Assembly: GCA_016801885.1 (NCBI GenBank) | Contig: CM028884.1 | Coordinates: 28,419,577-28,483,576 of the forward strand | DNA length: 64,000 nucleotides | Source of the DNA: Toxotes chatareus | Taxonomy: Eukaryota > Chordata > Actinopteri > Toxotidae | Reading direction: 5' to 3' | In this document: positions 60,912-64,000 of the stretch, in pieces | Layout of the letters: every line of letters begins with the position of its first letter | Numbering within the stretch: position 1 is the stretch's first letter | Notes under the pieces: model-generated | Database searches by the model: none | What the model was told of the DNA's origin: nothing | Seen by the model: the letters and a program-made list of their open reading frames with translations, nothing else | Program-made: the position numbers and the translations under genes

Positions 60912-60947
60912 TTTGGTTGACACGCAGTCAACTGCGTGTCAACCAAA
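60912..60947. repeat. Perfect 36-bp palindrome (17-bp arms, 2-nt centre)
   Basis: TTTGGTTGACACGCAGT is followed by CA and then its exact reverse complement. Confidence 0.95.
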
Positions 60948-62230
60948 ACAGGTGCCCTGCTGACAACAATCTGAGATTTATGTACTGTGGTCTGGCAATT
61001 TAAAGATGAAACGATTAATCAAGAAAAAGAACTGCCAAATGACTTGATAATGAATCTAACCATCCCAGTTTTGATGGTGGTAGAGAGTGCCGTCTAACAT
61101 GTTGGTCTAAAATCCCCCATTAGGTGTTCACCTGGTGAAAGTGAAGCATGTGAATCACCTATTTTCACATTCATGCCCTGAATGGCACCTGCTATCTTTG
61201 TTTCATGTTGCTCAAACAATTTATATAGATTTCTTCCTACCACTGGTCTATAGATAAACTGTAATTAATTACTGCAGGTACTTCATAGGCTCTCTCTCAG
61301 CTCTCATTTGATTTTCCGTGTGATCAAAACAACAGGTAATTCATTTCCATTATGACTTATCTATATTCATCTCTGTTCCCTCTCTCTCTCTGTGTCTTGC
61401 TCGGCCTCATTCAGCAGCACGGCCTCGGCGGCCAGGAGCTACTCTGTCACGTAGCTGACTTGCAGCCCATTATGTCATCTAATAAGACAGGCTGTTCATC
61501 TCAGATCAAATGAATGCACACTCACTTGTCCATCTGCAGGTCTGCAGGTCACTAAACCTCCTTACCTACAGCATCAACCTGTCAGAGCATGAAGTTTTTG
61601 CCATTATATGACTATTGCCTCAATCAGTAGCCTAAGCAGGTTTCAGCCACGCAGAGGTTGCCTAGGTTACTTTTGTCTGCTTTGACAGCATGTGTAAAAA
61701 AAAAAAAAAAAGAAGAAGAAGAAGAAATTGTTTGAATGTAAGCATGCTCATTGAAAATAGCAGGTGGGGAAAATAGTGGCATGTCCCAGTAGGTCCCAAA
61801 GCATTAACCATTATTTCTTTTGTGCCCGTTTTTTAAGAGGGTGGGCACATGCACATATTCCATCTGTGCTTTTAATGTGAAGGAGAACTGGTAAGACCTC
61901 TACATGTTGAATGCTAATTTATTTGTGGATGCAGACTGTGGAAACGGTCTGTTTAGGATGACTGGACAGAGACTAACGCCTGTAGGTGGCAACCATACCT
62001 CATCAACAACTGAATCACACGCGGACGCGCACTCACGCACACACAAACACACTCAAAGACATCAGATCTGGGCTTTATGCGTTAATGCTATTGATCCCTG
62101 ATAATTAACGACCGCTGGGTGATTTAAATGGGCAGATGGACGTGCAGGCAAAGTGGTCAAAGTTAAAGTGCTCCCTGGGCAATACAGGAACACGCTCACG
62201 CCTACACAGGCGCGCACCTATCTACACTTA

Positions 62231-62263
<33 letters not shown>
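62231..62263. repeat. CA microsatellite
   Basis: About 16 CA units lie within a broader CA-rich stretch that starts near 62,030. Confidence 0.95.
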
Positions 62264-62266
<3 letters not shown>

Positions 62267-62299
62267 ACTCGCACACGCGCGCGTGGCAGATCTGTGCCT

Positions 62300-63397
62300 G
62301 GAGACCGTGATTTCAGCGTGCTCGCTATTCAAGTCATGGACTGCAGCGAGCGGGGGAACCATTAGGAGCCGGTGGCAGAAACTCGCTTTATTTGCAACAC
62401 ACGGTTGATGATGATGCTGCTGCTGCTGATGCTGATGCCACACCACCCGGATCGGACACACTCTCCCTGACAAGCGGGATTATTACCGATAGCCGCGCTT
62501 ATGTAATCAATACACCGGATTGCTTTTGGGGGAAATCTAGCATCTCGTGGATTCTTCCCATTCTTCTTGAGAGAAAATACTGTATACCATATGCTCTGCG
62601 ATTTTTTTTTTTTAGAGCAGCCTATGGCAACCCATTTGTCCTGATGCAACGCGTGTGATGGTTGCAGTGGGACGGATATCCTTAATTTTATCCAATAGGC
62701 GTTCTCAGGGTGTTTTTTTTTTTCTTTTGTAGGACGCTTCTGCACCCCTTTCTGCGCTGACCTTATCAACAATGCTGTAAATAGATAATTGTTAATTGTC
62801 ATGTCTGTCCACTGGTCTTGTTCATTTGTTTCAAAGAACATGATCAGCGCAAAAAAACAGCCAGACTGCCAGATCCAAAAGAATTAACCCACTTAGGTTT
62901 GTTTTCTCTCTTTTTTATGTATTTTTAATTTTTTGGTCGAATTTAATTTTGGGTGATCTTTGAAAGAGGAAACCACCGGTGGGAGTCAATTTTGGACTGT
63001 GACTGGTGTGAGTGGAGGGGGGGGGGGAAAGGGCCTATACAGACTTGAACCCCCATCAAAAACTCTGCAGGATTTCATCCTCCTCGGTCCAGAGGAATAT
63101 CTTCAAGTCCAGGAGTCTACTGCTGGTCCTCTGAGGGTTTTCATCGGCGCTCACCACATCCGAGGGAATGGTGGCCGTACCGCAGATGCCCGCAACTCTT
63201 TCTGAATGTTTGGCATTTTTCGCAGGCGAGCATCTTGACTTGTGATCGAGAGAGACGCGGACTGCAGCAGCCTCCGATCCCTTTCACATGGAGATTTGTG
63301 CCTCGGTCGCACTGCAAATCTTGAAAACGGGGACCGGGGCCCTGCTGATTTCTCCTGCACTGCTCTCAACCTCGATTTCATTTATTCGAGAAAATGC
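62300..63397 (+). promoter_or_regulatory. Putative promoter and first exon of a gene continuing to the right
   Basis: The stretch has more GC and CpG than its surroundings (GGATCGGACACACTCTCCCT; CTTGACTTGTGATCGAGAGA). It ends in a consensus-like donor, AATGC|GTAAGT, after 63,397. An ATG at 63,288 opens a frame to the donor (MEICASVALQILKTGTGALL then ISPALLSTSISFIREN), which resembles a signal anchor. A second ATG sits at 63,394-63,396. It could instead be a wholly noncoding 5' UTR exon. The gene cannot be named. Confidence 0.35.
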
Positions 63398-63650
63398 GTA
63401 AGTACTTGATTGAATTCAGACCGGTTGAGCCCATTCGGCGTGATATGCTGTTGTATGTTCCCATTACTCATCGCCTTTTAACCCGTAATTTGTGGCTGGC
63501 TCACTGACTTCCATCTAACGAAAGACAGGGTACTTTTTTTTTTATTATTTTCTTTTTATATGTCCTTGTTCATCTCAGTGGATAGGTTATCATAGCTGTC
63601 TCTTTCGTGTGTGCGCGATTTTGTGTGTTTCTGAATGTGTGGTGTGTGAG

Positions 63651-63681
<31 letters not shown>

Positions 63682-64000
63682 TGTAGATGGAGATAAAGAT
63701 AGACAGGAACAGAAAAGGGGCTGAGGAGGTGAGCGGGGTAGCTGGTGCAACAAATTGTGTTTGAGCGCTCGGTACGGACTGTATGGGTCTGTGGTAGTCC
63801 CTGTTGCCAGTAGGACATTACTGCTAGAAAAAGGCCTACGTCATATGGTAATTCAAATTCAGTTCAGGTATTCTCAGCATACACGTTTGCAGCAAAAAGA
63901 GCGCCGGATTGGCCAGGTGGGCAGGCTGGCCCACAGTGAAGGGCGCTTTGAGTTGGAATCGTGGCCAAGCAAAAGCTTCGGGTCAAGCTTTATTTTACAG
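63398..64000 (+). other. Probable first intron of the right-hand gene
   Basis: AT-rich sequence follows the donor, with a TA/GA microsatellite at 63,650-63,682. Nothing else was recognised up to the window edge. Confidence 0.35.
63650..63682. repeat. TA/GA compound microsatellite
   Basis: About eight TA units are followed by about eight GA units. Confidence 0.95.

Larger units (their letters stand above)
57601..62300. other. Non-genic region left of the putative right-hand gene
   Basis: No exon was recognised. It contains poly-T runs, an inverted dispersed repeat (60,575-60,760), a perfect short palindrome (60,912-60,947) and an A/GAA stretch (61,697-61,727). Confidence 0.5.

Noticed and set aside
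39166..62300. EHF/ELF5 ETS-domain exons downstream of apip
   Set aside because: Expected from human gene order, but no ETS-domain-like peptide was seen.
62362..62841. The longest open frame in the window, 159 residues on the minus strand
   Set aside because: It reads antisense through the putative 5' leader and the CTG/GATG repeats, is low-complexity, and matches no family.

Overview
This window is nuclear DNA of a ray-finned fish, most likely a percomorph teleost. The evidence is small coding exons bounded by GT/AG splice sites, long AT-rich introns, CA microsatellites, a Tc1-like transposase relic, percomorph-style dispersed repeats, and the vertebrate SLC1A2-CD44-APIP gene neighbourhood (human 11p13). 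No bacterial, phage or CRISPR feature was seen.

Layout. 1-13,590: one tandem satellite of about 76-bp monomers, roughly 180 copies, entering from the left edge. 13,590-14,229: transposon debris and hairpins. 14,230-19,290 (+): last three coding exons and 3' UTR of slc1a2, the glial glutamate transporter EAAT2/GLT-1. The upstream exons must lie left of the window, so the satellite sits inside an slc1a2 intron. 19,280-24,530 (-): a complete, compact CD44-like gene, tail to tail with slc1a2. Eleven coding exons join in frame to 467 codons: signal peptide, mucin-like stem made of seven duplicated phase-1 modules, transmembrane helix and short tail. No hyaluronan-binding Link domain is encoded. 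A degenerate Link-exon-like sequence may survive in intron 1. 24,530-31,140: intergenic. 31,140-39,165 (+): apip, methylthioribulose-1-phosphate dehydratase of the methionine salvage pathway, complete with one noncoding and seven coding exons. 39,165-62,300: mostly non-genic sequence with transposon relics, hairpins, a 2.1-kb palindromic element and a few unproven exon-like segments on the minus strand. 62,300-63,397 (+): a GC-richer, promoter/5'-exon-like stretch ending in a strong splice donor, perhaps the first exon of a gene continuing to the right.

The gene order matches mammals (SLC1A2, CD44, APIP with the same relative orientations), but PDHX, which lies between CD44 and APIP in human, was not seen. 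The three genes have unrelated roles (glutamate uptake, a cell-surface mucin, methionine salvage), so the cluster is conserved synteny rather than a functional operon. The most notable item is the CD44-family gene that appears to have lost its Link module and its ERM-binding tail while expanding stem exons by a 270-bp tandem duplication.
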